From Phycisphaerae bacterium (GTDB lineage: Bacteria; Planctomycetota; Phycisphaerae; Phycisphaerales; UBA1924): DNA of 64,000 nucleotides. Where the stretch lies: positions 1 through 64,000 of the forward strand of contig JAEUIZ010000040.1 of NCBI GenBank assembly GCA_016793805.1. Direction: 5' to 3'. This document shows, piece by piece, positions 36,274 through 45,300 of this stretch (the stretch's first letter is position 1; every line of letters starts with the position of its first letter). The notes under the pieces were generated by a model that saw only the letters and a program-made list of their open reading frames with translations, searched no databases and was not told where the DNA came from. The position numbers and the translations under genes were made by a program.

Positions 36274-37086
36274 CTACGGGCAACCAGCAGCGACATTCAT
36301 GAACTCGATGTAGTCGAGAACATTCAGCACCGAGTTCCCCTCAAAGTCGGCGTACGTGCTGCCTGCCGAATAGTAGTTGCCGAAGAGAACATAATCGGCC
36401 GAATCTACAGATCCGTTGCCGCTCAAATCCGCGGTGCAGTACTGGGCATCAAACTCTACCAAGTCGCTCGCGTCGACTACGCCACTCCAATCAAGATCAG
36501 CCCTGGGCTCGTATCGACCCTGTGGATCGTTGTCAATATCGGCTCCGCCGAGCTGAATCACCAGTCGCCGATCCAACACGTCCACAGTGCCACTGTCATC
36601 GGCATCACCATCCGTTTCGTCGCCATAAAATATGTTGATTTGTCGAATCGCAGTGATGCCGAATCTTTCATTGTACCCTGGAAAGAAAAAAGGGGGTATC
36701 AACCGCGAATCCATAGTTGACAGCAAGAGATACTCTCTGTTCACAGTATTTGGCGTCGCGCCGGGGCACTGCTCCGGGGGCCCAGGCGTATCGGCGTTCA
36801 CTACAGATGTCTGCCTAAACAAGGAGCCGCGTCGATTCTGAATGTTGCCATCAACAAGTTCCATGCTGCCCTGGAAGCCGAATACTACCACTGGCGGAAA
36901 TACGACGTTGCTATAAAGGAAATGCAGCCGAACGAACAGTCGGTGCTTCATGGGCGCGGCGCGTGCCGCAGCCGGATACTCTTCGCAGCCGGAATAGAAC
37001 CCGGAGTTAGTAACTTCATATTTAGATTCTACGAGGAGCGTCACGGGATTGAGAGATATGACATATCTATCATCAATGTTGTTCAT
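36274..37086 (-). CDS. C-terminal fragment-like secreted protein with dockerin-like EF-hand repeats
   Basis: The frame from ATG 37086 gives 270 residues and has no signal peptide. The C-terminal half contains calcium-loop-like repeats: DGDADDSGTVDVLDRRLV, DLDWSGVVDASDL, DLSGNGSVDSADYV and a last half-site ending FMNVAAGCP. Such dockerin-like ends occur on exported proteins, so the missing signal suggests either a wrong start or a broken gene. The DNA is visibly more AT-rich than its neighbours. Stops occur in all three frames at 37083-37105, just upstream. It may be the tail of a decayed gene with the frame at 37103-37594. Confidence 0.5.
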   Translation of the reverse strand: MNNIDDRYVISLNPVTLLVESKYEVTNSGFYSGCEEYPAAARAAPMKHRLFVRLHFLYSNVVFPPVVVFGFQGSMELVDGNIQNRRGSLFRQTSVVNADTPGPPEQCPGATPNTVNREYLLLSTMDSRLIPPFFFPGYNERFGITAIRQINIFYGDETDGDADDSGTVDVLDRRLVIQLGGADIDNDPQGRYEPRADLDWSGVVDASDLVEFDAQYCTADLSGNGSVDSADYVLFGNYYSAGSTYADFEGNSVLNVLDYIEFMNVAAGCP

Positions 37087-37102
37087 TTCATCTCATGGAT
37101 AA

Positions 37103-37594
37103 TCAACAATCTCTCGCATGGAACTTCTTATTTTTGCCGGCATACTCATTTTCCTGTTGCGGGCACGCCCGTTGGTGCGTTTGCCACGAATGGACGTAAT
37201 AGTCGCCGAGTATGGAAGCCGACTCCTGATAAACAGCCCCTTGAAAACGAGCGAAGATTGGCGCAGCCGGGTCAGGACCGATCAACCCTGAGTTCCAACT
37301 CACGCCATTGGCTGGAACTGCCGGCTCGCTGAATGCGATTGTGAGGTTGTCTGTGCCTACCGGAGGCACCTGACATCCGCACCAGTTGCCGGCGGTCTTG
37401 ACTGTGACCGCGGCATAGTCCTTCACGCCTAGGTACGTGGGCCCAATAAGCACTGGACCCGCAAGGAGCCGACTGATCGACCAGTTCGTATTGAACGTGA
37501 TGGTGTGCGCCTCGAAATTTCCGCCTAGCGATCCGCATTGCCCCAGAGCGCCCGACCCAGCAGCGAGCATGACCAAGGCGATGAACCTGTACAT
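37103..37594 (-). CDS. Short exported protein, possibly the N-terminal part of a decayed gene
   Basis: The protein has 163 residues from ATG 37594 with a clear signal peptide (MYRFIALVMLAAGSGALGQ). The early region is a beta-rich, aromatic secreted sequence. The final 30 residues (from about HSWQTHQRACPQQENE) have unrelated composition, as if read out of frame. It ends at a TGA 17 bases before the ATG of the fragment-like gene at 37086. Either it is a complete small protein, or it is a truncated N-terminal part. I favour the second but cannot prove it. Confidence 0.45.
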   Translation of the reverse strand: MYRFIALVMLAAGSGALGQCGSLGGNFEAHTITFNTNWSISRLLAGPVLIGPTYLGVKDYAAVTVKTAGNWCGCQVPPVGTDNLTIAFSEPAVPANGVSWNSGLIGPDPAAPIFARFQGAVYQESASILGDYYVHSWQTHQRACPQQENEYAGKNKKFHARDC

Positions 37595-37671
37595 GGCGAC
37601 TCCTGTCCGCTTCGATGCAAGCCGGCCGGCTGCCGTTAAGCAGCCGGCTTGTGAAAGAACCAGTGAAAAGG

Positions 37672-38676
37672 TCAGTCGACCCAAACTCGAATACTAGGAG
37701 CGGCGTTGGTCTGGGACTGCTGGGCATAGGGTCGCAAGTACGCGTTTGCATTGAGATGCACGTTGGCATCAGGGTACATGCCAGTATTGCTAGTCGTTGA
37801 GGCCGTATCGCCGCCCTGCGACGTGCCGCTGTTGTCATTCTCGTTGACGAAGATGTTGTCGGGCTGGGTGCGCTGGCCCGCGGCGAGGCCGTTGAACGAG
37901 AACGTCACGTTCTCCGGGTCGGCCTTGCTGAGGAACTCGGCGTGGTTGTCGTTGAAGGCGATGTTGCCCTCCCAGCGGACGCGGCTGCCGTGGATCAGCA
38001 GGGTGACGGACTGATCGCCGTACGGATCCATCGCCTTGGGCGTCCAAGACCGGGGATTGGTGGAAAGGGTGTAGATCGGACCACGGTTGCCGACGACGGC
38101 CTCGGTGGCGACGAACGAGTTGGTCCAGCGAGCGCGGCGCTTGCCGAACGGCGGGTTGTGGGCGTACGAGTTATTGCCAGCCGTACCGGCGGCGCCGATC
38201 TGCGGCGAGAGACCAGCGCCGGGCGCATCAAGCGGCGTACCGCGGAACTTCGGGTCCCAGAGGGCCTGGGCCGGGGTCGCGGCGCCCTGCGGCGAGTCGA
38301 ACTCGTAGTTGTCCTTGAGCGTCACCAGGCCGTTGGCCTCGGCGGGGTTGATGAAGATCTCGGTCGAGAGCGACCCGGTGAAGATCATCATCGAGTAGAT
38401 GTTGCAGGTGACGTCCTTCTGCGACTCGCTGCCGACCGCGGTGGCCGCGATCGTGTAGTTCTGCTTGTCGATCCGGCTGGGGAGCGGGAAGTCGTCCCCG
38501 TTGTTCTGGGCCCAGAGGACCATGGCCTGGTGAACGCCGCGGACCTGGGTCGAGTCCTTGAGTTGGCGGGCCGACTGACGGGCCTTGCCCAGAGCCGGGA
38601 GGAGGATGCCGATGAGCAGGGCGATGATCGCGATCACGACCAGCAGCTCGATCAGCGTGAATGCACGACGCTTCAT
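37672..38676 (-). CDS. Type II pseudopilin-like protein (prepilin-type N-terminal methylation domain)
   Basis: The 334-residue protein begins [20 protein letters not shown], the class III prepilin leader with the G/A-FTLIEL cleavage site and hydrophobic helix. The remainder is a soluble head with planctomycete-type features such as FNDNHAEF near the end of the domain, which resembles the DGHV/NDNH tail of DUF1559-like proteins. The start is ATG 38676, with GGAG upstream. The leader before it is long (see the promoter at 39053-39080). A related protein is at 51184-51870. Confidence 0.85.
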   Translation of the reverse strand: MKRRAFTLIELLVVIAIIALLIGILLPALGKARQSARQLKDSTQVRGVHQAMVLWAQNNGDDFPLPSRIDKQNYTIAATAVGSESQKDVTCNIYSMMIFTGSLSTEIFINPAEANGLVTLKDNYEFDSPQGAATPAQALWDPKFRGTPLDAPGAGLSPQIGAAGTAGNNSYAHNPPFGKRRARWTNSFVATEAVVGNRGPIYTLSTNPRSWTPKAMDPYGDQSVTLLIHGSRVRWEGNIAFNDNHAEFLSKADPENVTFSFNGLAAGQRTQPDNIFVNENDNSGTSQGGDTASTTSNTGMYPDANVHLNANAYLRPYAQQSQTNAAPSIRVWVD

Positions 38677-39173
38677 GAGAGGTCTCCAAACTGTGCGGGC
38701 CAAGTCGGCGACATGCCGCGGCCCTTGCCAAGCGATCCAACATTCGTCGGCCGGGGAACACTCCCCGCCGACACGTCCTCGAACTCGGCAATCTCGGAGC
38801 AAACAAACGCGTCGCGTCCCGCGGCTGCCTTGCCACGGTTCGCTGCTGAAGCGCTCGTTCGCCCTTCAACCGCCGAAACGGCCCCTGCACCTCGGCGACC
38901 GCGCCCATCGGGCGGGAGTCGGCGGATGCCCGTCAAGTTGTCGGTGGGCCATTGGGACGGTTCGGATCAGTCGGCGGCGCACAGTCCGCCCATGAGAGCA
39001 TGTGTTCAGCGCATCCGTCCCGCGGGCTCACCACTCGCACGCGTGCTCCACTACAATACATCAACATATTCGGCTGTCAAGTTGGGCGGTTCCAAGAGTC
39101 GTATGAACCCCTGGACTTCCGCTCACGCCACCTGCCGGCAAGTACCAAACAGAACGCGTATTCAGGAGCCGCC
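38677..39173. other. 497-base gap between divergent genes
   Basis: This gap separates the pseudopilin start at 38676 (minus) and the RidA start at 39174 (plus). It has a promoter-like pair toward the pseudopilin and a short AT-rich patch around 39045-39085. A run of open frames here has no start or composition of a gene. I see no other feature. Confidence 0.5.
39053..39080 (-). promoter_or_regulatory. Candidate sigma70 promoter for the pseudopilin gene
   Basis: On the minus strand, TTGACA (39080-39075) and TATTGT (39058-39053) are separated by 16 bases. Transcription would start near 39046 and give an untranslated leader of about 370 bases before ATG 38676. The AT-rich patch is unusual for this genome. 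Confidence 0.45.
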
Positions 39174-39638
39174 ATGCGACCCGACCCCGAAGCCAAACTT
39201 GCCGCGCTCGGCCTGACGCTCCCCACGCCACCGAAGCCCGTCGCGGCCTACATCCCTTGCCGGCGATCCGGCTCGCTTCTCTTTGTCAGCGGACAGATTC
39301 CGATGAAGGATGGCACGCTGATGGCGCAGGGCGCGGTGCCGGGCAAGGTCTCGCCGGAGGTCGCCAAGCAGTGCGCCCGCCAGTGCGTCCTCAACGCTCT
39401 TGCGGTCGCGAAGGCCGAACTCGGGAGCCTCGCCACGATCAAGCAGGTCGTCCGCCTCGGCGTGTTCGTCTGCTCCGAGCCGGGATTCCACGGCCAGCCG
39501 CAGGTCGCCAACGGCGCCAGCGAACTGCTCGTCGAGGTCTTTGGCGATGCGGGCCGCCACGCCCGCGCGGCCGTGGGCAGCATCGACCTCCCGCTCGGCG
39601 CGCCCGTCGAGGTCGAGTTCCTGTTCGAGGTCGAGTGA
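39174..39638 (+). CDS. RidA/YjgF-family protein
   Basis: The protein has 154 residues from ATG 39174 behind CAGGAG. It has the family features: YIPCRRSGSLLFVSGQIP, then VLNALAVAKAELGSLATIKQVVRLGVFV, and the end LGAPVEVEFLFEVE. RidA proteins hydrolyse reactive enamine/imine products of PLP enzymes. The C-terminal PVEVE replaces the VEIEA of RidA itself, and the usual catalytic Arg is less obvious, so another subgroup is possible. Confidence 0.85.
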   Translation: MRPDPEAKLAALGLTLPTPPKPVAAYIPCRRSGSLLFVSGQIPMKDGTLMAQGAVPGKVSPEVAKQCARQCVLNALAVAKAELGSLATIKQVVRLGVFVCSEPGFHGQPQVANGASELLVEVFGDAGRHARAAVGSIDLPLGAPVEVEFLFEVE

Positions 39639-39687
39639 CGAGGCCCGACGCCTCGCCTCCCCGGCTCTCAATCGCCGTTCGCCCCGA

Positions 39688-40332
39688 TCAACCGAACGCC
39701 TTCTTGTAGTCCTCGATGAACTTCTTGAGCCCCGAGTCCGTGAGCGGGTGGTTCAGGAGTTGCTTGATGACGCTGAAGGGGACCGTGGCCACGTCCGCGC
39801 CGGCGAGCGCACAATCGACCATGTGCTTGGGGTGCCGGATCGACGCCGCGAGCAGTTTCGTCTTGTACCCGTAGTTGTCATAGATCGTGCGGATCCGGTG
39901 GATGAGGTCCATCCCGTCCTCGGCCACGTCGTCCAGACGCCCGATGAACGGGCTGACCAGGAACGCCCCGGCCTTCGCCACGAGCATCGCCTGCATCGGC
40001 TGGAAGCACAGCGTCATGTTCGTCCGCTTGCCCTCCTGCGTCAGCGTCTTGCACGCGCGCAGCCCGTCCACCGTCGTCGGGAGTTTCACCACGATGTTCG
40101 ACGCGATCTTCGCGTGCTCCCGGCCCTCCTTGAGCATCGCCTCGTACTCCGTCGCGATCACCTCCGCCGAGACCGGGCCCTTCACGACCTCGCAGATCTC
40201 CGCCAGGCGCTTCGCGTACGGCACCTTCTCCTTGGCGATCAGCGACGGGTTCGTCGTCACGCCGTCGAGCACGCCCAGGTCGTGCGCCTGCTTGATCTCG
40301 TCGAGGCTCGCGGTGTCGATGTACAGTTCCAT
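39688..40332 (-). CDS. Transaldolase/fructose-6-phosphate aldolase family protein
   Basis: The protein has 214 residues from ATG 40332 with TTGGAG upstream. The start MELYIDTASLDEIKQAHDLG, the segment VTTNPSLIAKE, and the Schiff-base lysine in NIVVKLPTT (Lys83) are those of the short FSA/TalC group. The length matches that group rather than the 320-residue TalB type. It is a TIM-barrel cytoplasmic enzyme acting on sugar phosphates. Whether it is transaldolase or aldolase cannot be told from sequence alone. Confidence 0.9.
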   Translation of the reverse strand: MELYIDTASLDEIKQAHDLGVLDGVTTNPSLIAKEKVPYAKRLAEICEVVKGPVSAEVIATEYEAMLKEGREHAKIASNIVVKLPTTVDGLRACKTLTQEGKRTNMTLCFQPMQAMLVAKAGAFLVSPFIGRLDDVAEDGMDLIHRIRTIYDNYGYKTKLLAASIRHPKHMVDCALAGADVATVPFSVIKQLLNHPLTDSGLKKFIEDYKKAFG

Positions 40333-40512
40333 GGTGCGCTCCAAGTAGGCTCCCGGCTGCCGCCCCGTGCGCGACGCAAAGGGGACGGCCGAAGTCCGAT
40401 AGCATGGTATCGGTCAGATGCCGGGCCAGGTGGAGCGTCACCGGGGCATCGCGAGGGTCGCCCTTCCGCATGGAGCCACCACCCGCCACGCCATCCCCTA
40501 GGATCCCCCCGC

Positions 40513-42015
40513 ATGTCGGACCCCTCCGCGCCCAGCGCCGCCGCGCCATTCCAGGCTCCTCGCCCCCCCAGCCGCGCCCAGGTTCTGATCGTGGACGACG
40601 AGCCCGACCACGCCGAGGTCATGGCCGAGGCCCTGCGCAAGCCCGGGCACGTCTGCACGATCGTCGGGGGCGTAGGCCAGGCCCTCGACGAACTCCGTCA
40701 CGGGGTCTTCGATGTCGTCGTCACCGACCTCCGCATGCCCTCCTCGGGCGGCCAGAACGGCGTGGCGATCGACGGCGCCGATGCCGGGCTCCGAGTCCTC
40801 GAGGCCGCCCGCAAGCACCAGCCCAACGCCGAGACAATCATGGTCACGGCCCACGGCGACGTGCCGACTGCCCGCGCGGCGTTCAAGCACGGCGCGTACG
40901 ACTTCATCGAGAAGCCGCTGGACCTCGATGTCTTCCGCAACCTCGTGAATCGCGCCGCCGAGACGGTCCTGCTCCGCCACGAGGCCGGGCCCGAGGGCGA
41001 CTTGGTCCAGCACGACGGGTTCGAGGGGATCATCGCGGGCTCCGAGCCGATGCGACGCATCCTCCGCGCGGTCAAGACCGTCGCCGCGTCCAATCTCCCG
41101 GTGCTCATCACGGGCGAGAGCGGCACGGGCAAGGAACTCATCGCGCAGGCGATCCACAAGAACAGCCCGCGCGCGGGCAAGCGGTTCGTCGCGCTGAACT
41201 GCGCCGCCGAAGCCGAGAACCTGCTCGAGGACCAGTTGTTCGGGCACGTCCGCGGGGCGTTCACCGGGGCCGAGAAGGACCGCGAGGGCGTCTTCGAGTA
41301 CGCCAGCGGGGGCACGCTCTTCCTCGACGAGATCGGGGACATGCCGCTGAAGATGCAGGCCAAACTGCTCCGCGTGCTGGAGACGGGCGAGGTCGTGCGG
41401 CTGGGCTCGAACGACCCTCGCAAGTGCGATGTCCGACTCGTCAGCGCCACGAACAAGGACATCAAGGCCATGTCCGCCCGCGGCGAGTTCCGCGAGGACC
41501 TCCTCTTCCGCATCCGCGGCTCGTCCGTCCACCTGCCGCCGCTCCGCGAGCGCCGCGAGGACATCCCGCGCATCGTCCGTCACGCGATCTCGCGCGCGAT
41601 CACGACCAACTTCCCGGGTCGGCCCGTGCCGGACATCACCGATGCCGCGATGATGCGCCTCACGGCCTTCAACTGGCCCGGGAACGTCCGGCAACTCCTC
41701 AACGTCGTTCAGAACATGGTCGTCATCGCCGCGGGTGAGGCCGCCGACCGCCCCCTCGAGGGCGCCCCGCGGCTGGACCTTCGCCACATTCCCGACGACA
41801 TCCGCATCGGGGACGAGGACCCGGCCCTTGCCTCATCCGACGACCCCGGCATCGCTGCCGGCTCGCTCGCCGGGACCAGCCTCGAGCAGATCGAGAAGCG
41901 CGCCATCCGCGAGACGCTCCGTCTCACCGCCGGAAACCGCGAGCAGGCCGCCAAACTCCTCGGCATCGGCGAACGCACGCTCTATCGCAAACTCAAGGAA
42001 TACGGGCTGCGATAG
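40513..42015 (+). CDS. NtrC-type sigma54-dependent response regulator
   Basis: The protein has 500 residues from ATG 40513. An N-terminal receiver (about 22-145) has LIVDDEPD and Asp72 in VVTDLRMP, with an extra 12-15 residues just after the Asp (SSGGQNGVAIDGADAG). The AAA+ domain (about 172-410) has Walker A GESGTGKE (Lys207), GAFTGA at 248-253 for sigma54 contact, and Walker B LFLDEIGDMP. A Fis-type helix-turn-helix ends the protein (NREQAAKLLGIGERTLYRKLKEYGL). No sensor kinase is adjacent, so the signal is unknown. Gene targets should have -24/-12 promoters. Confidence 0.93.
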   Translation: MSDPSAPSAAAPFQAPRPPSRAQVLIVDDEPDHAEVMAEALRKPGHVCTIVGGVGQALDELRHGVFDVVVTDLRMPSSGGQNGVAIDGADAGLRVLEAARKHQPNAETIMVTAHGDVPTARAAFKHGAYDFIEKPLDLDVFRNLVNRAAETVLLRHEAGPEGDLVQHDGFEGIIAGSEPMRRILRAVKTVAASNLPVLITGESGTGKELIAQAIHKNSPRAGKRFVALNCAAEAENLLEDQLFGHVRGAFTGAEKDREGVFEYASGGTLFLDEIGDMPLKMQAKLLRVLETGEVVRLGSNDPRKCDVRLVSATNKDIKAMSARGEFREDLLFRIRGSSVHLPPLRERREDIPRIVRHAISRAITTNFPGRPVPDITDAAMMRLTAFNWPGNVRQLLNVVQNMVVIAAGEAADRPLEGAPRLDLRHIPDDIRIGDEDPALASSDDPGIAAGSLAGTSLEQIEKRAIRETLRLTAGNREQAAKLLGIGERTLYRKLKEYGLR

Positions 42016-42168
42016 GATTCAGTCTCTAACGCCCACCCGTCGGCGGCTTGGCGCCCGCCACGCAGCACGTCCCGTTATCGGCCCGACTCGACCACCTCGC
42101 ACGCGAACCCGCCGACTCCGCTCTCACGTATCGTCTGCTGCTGTTCGATCGCTTTGTTGCAGACCGCC

Positions 42169-42969
42169 ATGCCTTCCGACCGTGTCAGCACGAAGGACTT
42201 CCGCGACGCCATGACCCTCGTCGGCGAGTGCCGCGAACTCGGCGCCGATCCTGCCGCCTGGCACCCCCACCTCCTGAGCGAACTCTCTCGTATCACCCGC
42301 GCCCAGGTCGCCATCGGCGCCAACCTCCGTGGCTTCTCGCGCGGACGAGCCCCGACCGGCATCAGTGTCTTCCGCCTCGGCTGGCCAACCCCCAGCGCCG
42401 AACGCCTCTGGAACGAGTACGTCACCACCGTCCCCGTCCAGCGCACCCCTGAGTACGCGCGCCTCGTCGGATTCTCCGGGCCGCTCGTCACCCGCACCCG
42501 CCAGCAGTTGTACGAGGACTCCATCTGGTATCGCTACCAGACCTTCAACGACTACCACCGCGCCTGCGGCATCGATCACTATGTCTTCTCCATCCTCCGC
42601 GCTCGACTGCCCAACCCCGCCGACGAGGTCTTCAACTCCGTCTGGGTCCATCGCGCTCTTGGCGAGCCGGCCTTCGGCCGACGCGAGTGGTGGATCGTCC
42701 ATGCCGTCCACGCCGAGATCGGTCGCCTTGTGGGCAACGCGCTCACGCCTCCCGGTCGGCCCGCGCCCTCGGGCCTCACCTCGCGCCAGCGACAGACTCT
42801 CGCCCGACTCCTCCACGGCGACAGCGAGAAGCAGATCGCCGCACTCCTGGGCCTCAGCCCCGCCACCGTCCACGAGTACGTCGTCGCGGTCTACCGCCAC
42901 TTCGGGGTTCAGAGCCGCGGCGAACTCCTCGCTCGCTTCATCGACCCCAGGATCCGCACCCTCGATTGA
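42169..42969 (+). CDS. LuxR-type transcription regulator
   Basis: The protein has 266 residues from ATG 42169; a TTG 15 bases upstream is an alternative. The C-terminus is a LuxR helix-turn-helix: LTSRQRQTLARLLHGDSEKQIAALLG, then SPATVHEYVVAVYRHFGVQSR. The N-terminal 190 residues have no receiver Asp signature. They look like a small sensory domain and contain many Trp and Tyr residues. No partner kinase is next to it. The gene is convergent with a large secreted-protein gene nine bases downstream. Confidence 0.85.
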   Translation: MPSDRVSTKDFRDAMTLVGECRELGADPAAWHPHLLSELSRITRAQVAIGANLRGFSRGRAPTGISVFRLGWPTPSAERLWNEYVTTVPVQRTPEYARLVGFSGPLVTRTRQQLYEDSIWYRYQTFNDYHRACGIDHYVFSILRARLPNPADEVFNSVWVHRALGEPAFGRREWWIVHAVHAEIGRLVGNALTPPGRPAPSGLTSRQRQTLARLLHGDSEKQIAALLGLSPATVHEYVVAVYRHFGVQSRGELLARFIDPRIRTLD

Positions 42970-42978
42970 ACTCGCTCG

Positions 42979-45300
42979 CTACGGGCACCCCGCCGCGAAC
43001 GCGTTGAGGTAGCACACAAAGTCATTCACGTTCAGCACCGGCGGCGTCACGCTCCCGTCGCAGTTCGCGTAGAGGTCACCCGCCGCGAACTTGTTCTGGA
43101 AGCACACGAAGTCGTTCACGTTCAGCACCGGCAGCGTCGTGCTCCCGTCGCAGTTGGCGTAGCACGCGCACCCCGGCGTCCAGACCACGACATCATCCAG
43201 CCCCGCCTCCGTCGTCGAGTCGTCTCCTACGTCCGCCACGCTCACGCGGATCCGCGTCGTCGCCGACGGCGCGACGAAGTCCGCCACGCGGAACGAGACC
43301 TTGCTCCACGCTCCCGACGCCGGGCCGATGCTCCGCACCGTCGTCCACGGCCCGCCGTTGGAGACCTCGATCGTCATCGCGTCCGTGCTCCCCTGCACGC
43401 TGAGCATCCACGCCGAGAGGTCCACCCGCGCCTCGGGATACGCCGCGAGGTTCAGCGCCGGCGAGGTCGCCGTCGTCGGCCCGCCGTCCACGTCCTCGTT
43501 CAGCGCGGCCCCGGTCAGCAGGCACGCGCCCGTGCCGTCCGCGGTGCGGATGACCGCTCCCGGCCCGCCGTTGTGCAGCGGCACGCCGCGCGTCCACGCC
43601 CCCGCGGACAGCCCGTTGTTCGTGATCGCCCAGCCCCTGTCCGTCTCGAAGTCGTCCGCGAAGATCACCAATCGCGACTCGTGAACGCTCGCCTCGAACG
43701 GCCGCGCGGGCGCCTCCAACGGCCAGACAAACTCCCGCGCGTCCGTCGCCGTCGCCTTGAAGTAGAATCGCACGCGATCCCGGCACGAGAGCGCCGGCAG
43801 GCCCGCGCCATACACGCCCCCGCCCTGAGCCTCGAGCGCGATCGGCGTGTACGGTCCGCCGTTCACGCTCACCATCACCGTCGCGCTCGCCAGCGTCGCT
43901 TCCTTCTCGTCGATCCGAACGCTCACCGCCGACGCGACCCCCGGCATCAACTGCGCCGGCGCGGGCGACGGCGACGACATCTCGAGCATCGACAGCCGCA
44001 CGACGAACAGCCCCCGCTGAAGATCGCTGATGATCGCCGTCCCGCTCGGGAAGTACGGGTAGTTCCCCCACGACCCGGCATACTCCGCGTTGTTGTGCTC
44101 CGGGTGCGTGTCGATCCACGCCACCTCTGTCGGCGCCAGCGGGTTCGTCAGGTCCCACACGCGCAGCCCCGACGTGTAGTTCGATTGGTACAGGTAGCGC
44201 CCCGTCGTGTATTGGTTGTGGTCGACCGCGCTCAACCCGTTCGTGAACGCCGACACCATCCGCGGGTTCGCCAGGTCCGTGATGTCAAATACCCGCGTGA
44301 GCGCGTACGGCACCGTGCCCTGGTTCCCCCCGGGGCCGTCCAACTCGTCATCCACGTACAGGTACTTCCGGTCCGTCGAGATCCAGCCCTGGTGACAGAA
44401 CTGCAACCCCGGGAACGCGATCCGCGACAACTCCGTCGGTGCCGCCTTGTTCGTGAAGTCCACCACCGCCAGCCCAGTCGAATACCCGTAGTACGGCCCG
44501 CCCGCGAACAGGAACGCGATCTCCTTCCCCGCATACGGCCCGTTCGTGTAGTTCACGATCTGTGCCTCGTGGACGTACTGCGTCGTCCACCCGGGGCCCG
44601 TGAACGTCGGAAAGGTCGGGTCCGGCGTCGTCGCGCACGGCATGATCCCGCCGTTGACGATGTTCCCGCCGCACATGTAGATGAAGCCCGATGCTGGGTT
44701 CGCGTTCCCCGTGTGCGTCGTCGCGTGCCCGCCCTGGCTGAAGTTCCGAACCAGCGTCACCACGCCCGAGTCCACGCTCGCCAGGTCGATCACCTGGATC
44801 CCCACTCCCACGCTGTCCGTGACCGCATACGCGTAATGCCCGATCACGTCCACGTCGTGCCACAGGCTGTTGGGACCGGGGATCACCGTCACCACCGTCG
44901 GCGACGATGGGTCCGTCACCTCCACCACGCCCGTCCCCCAGCCCAGCCCGATCAGCGCATACTCCCGCCCCGACGGCGAGACGTACCCCCAGCAGTCCGC
45001 GCCCGTCTGCGTCCCCGCCCCAGCAAAGCCCGGGAAGTTGTTCAGCGGAATCCACGCCTTCAGCGCGATGTTCTTCTGCGGGAACGTCGAGTCCGGCCCC
45101 GCGGCCACAGGCCCGGGCGTCGCCAGTTTCCACGCGTCCGCCCCCGCACCCACCGCACCCCCGCGAAACATCGGACCCACCACCGCCGGCTTCCGATCCC
45201 GGAGCATCTTGTCGTCGTCGTCCGCCCACGCCGACGCACCCACGCCCGCAAGCCCGGCCACCAGCGCGACCCGCCCCGCCCATTTCACACCCTGATGCAT
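42979..45300 (-). CDS. Secreted choice-of-anchor B/LVIVD beta-propeller protein with two C-terminal cysteine repeats
   Basis: The 773-residue protein has a signal peptide (VALVAGLAGVGASAWA). Residues 70-430 contain repeats of the LVIVD/choice-of-anchor-B type: GVVEVTDPSSPTVVTVI, IQVIDLASVD, LAVVDFTNKAAPTELSRI, RVFDITDLANPRMVSAF, LRVWDLTNPLAPTEVAWI. A beta-sandwich region (about 540-700) and two cysteine repeats (NCDGSTTLPVLNVNDFVCF, NCDGSVTPPVLNVNDFVCY) follow. The repeats match those of the protein at 29374-31485. It is probably an exported surface or matrix protein of unknown function. Confidence 0.82.
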   Translation of the reverse strand: MHQGVKWAGRVALVAGLAGVGASAWADDDDKMLRDRKPAVVGPMFRGGAVGAGADAWKLATPGPVAAGPDSTFPQKNIALKAWIPLNNFPGFAGAGTQTGADCWGYVSPSGREYALIGLGWGTGVVEVTDPSSPTVVTVIPGPNSLWHDVDVIGHYAYAVTDSVGVGIQVIDLASVDSGVVTLVRNFSQGGHATTHTGNANPASGFIYMCGGNIVNGGIMPCATTPDPTFPTFTGPGWTTQYVHEAQIVNYTNGPYAGKEIAFLFAGGPYYGYSTGLAVVDFTNKAAPTELSRIAFPGLQFCHQGWISTDRKYLYVDDELDGPGGNQGTVPYALTRVFDITDLANPRMVSAFTNGLSAVDHNQYTTGRYLYQSNYTSGLRVWDLTNPLAPTEVAWIDTHPEHNNAEYAGSWGNYPYFPSGTAIISDLQRGLFVVRLSMLEMSSPSPAPAQLMPGVASAVSVRIDEKEATLASATVMVSVNGGPYTPIALEAQGGGVYGAGLPALSCRDRVRFYFKATATDAREFVWPLEAPARPFEASVHESRLVIFADDFETDRGWAITNNGLSAGAWTRGVPLHNGGPGAVIRTADGTGACLLTGAALNEDVDGGPTTATSPALNLAAYPEARVDLSAWMLSVQGSTDAMTIEVSNGGPWTTVRSIGPASGAWSKVSFRVADFVAPSATTRIRVSVADVGDDSTTEAGLDDVVVWTPGCACYANCDGSTTLPVLNVNDFVCFQNKFAAGDLYANCDGSVTPPVLNVNDFVCYLNAFAAGCP
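42982..43155 (-). repeat. Tandem C-terminal NCD...PVLNVNDF cysteine repeat (2 copies)
   Basis: Two units share ANCDGS, a 3-residue variable stretch, PVLNVNDFVC and an aromatic-rich end. The plus-strand DNA of both units is nearly identical (gtcgttcacgttcagcaccg), suggesting recent duplication or strong constraint. Confidence 0.75.

Noticed and set aside
37083-37105. Single frameshift joining the two fragments at 36274-37594
   Set aside because: All three frames have stops within 23 bases, so one indel cannot restore a joined protein.
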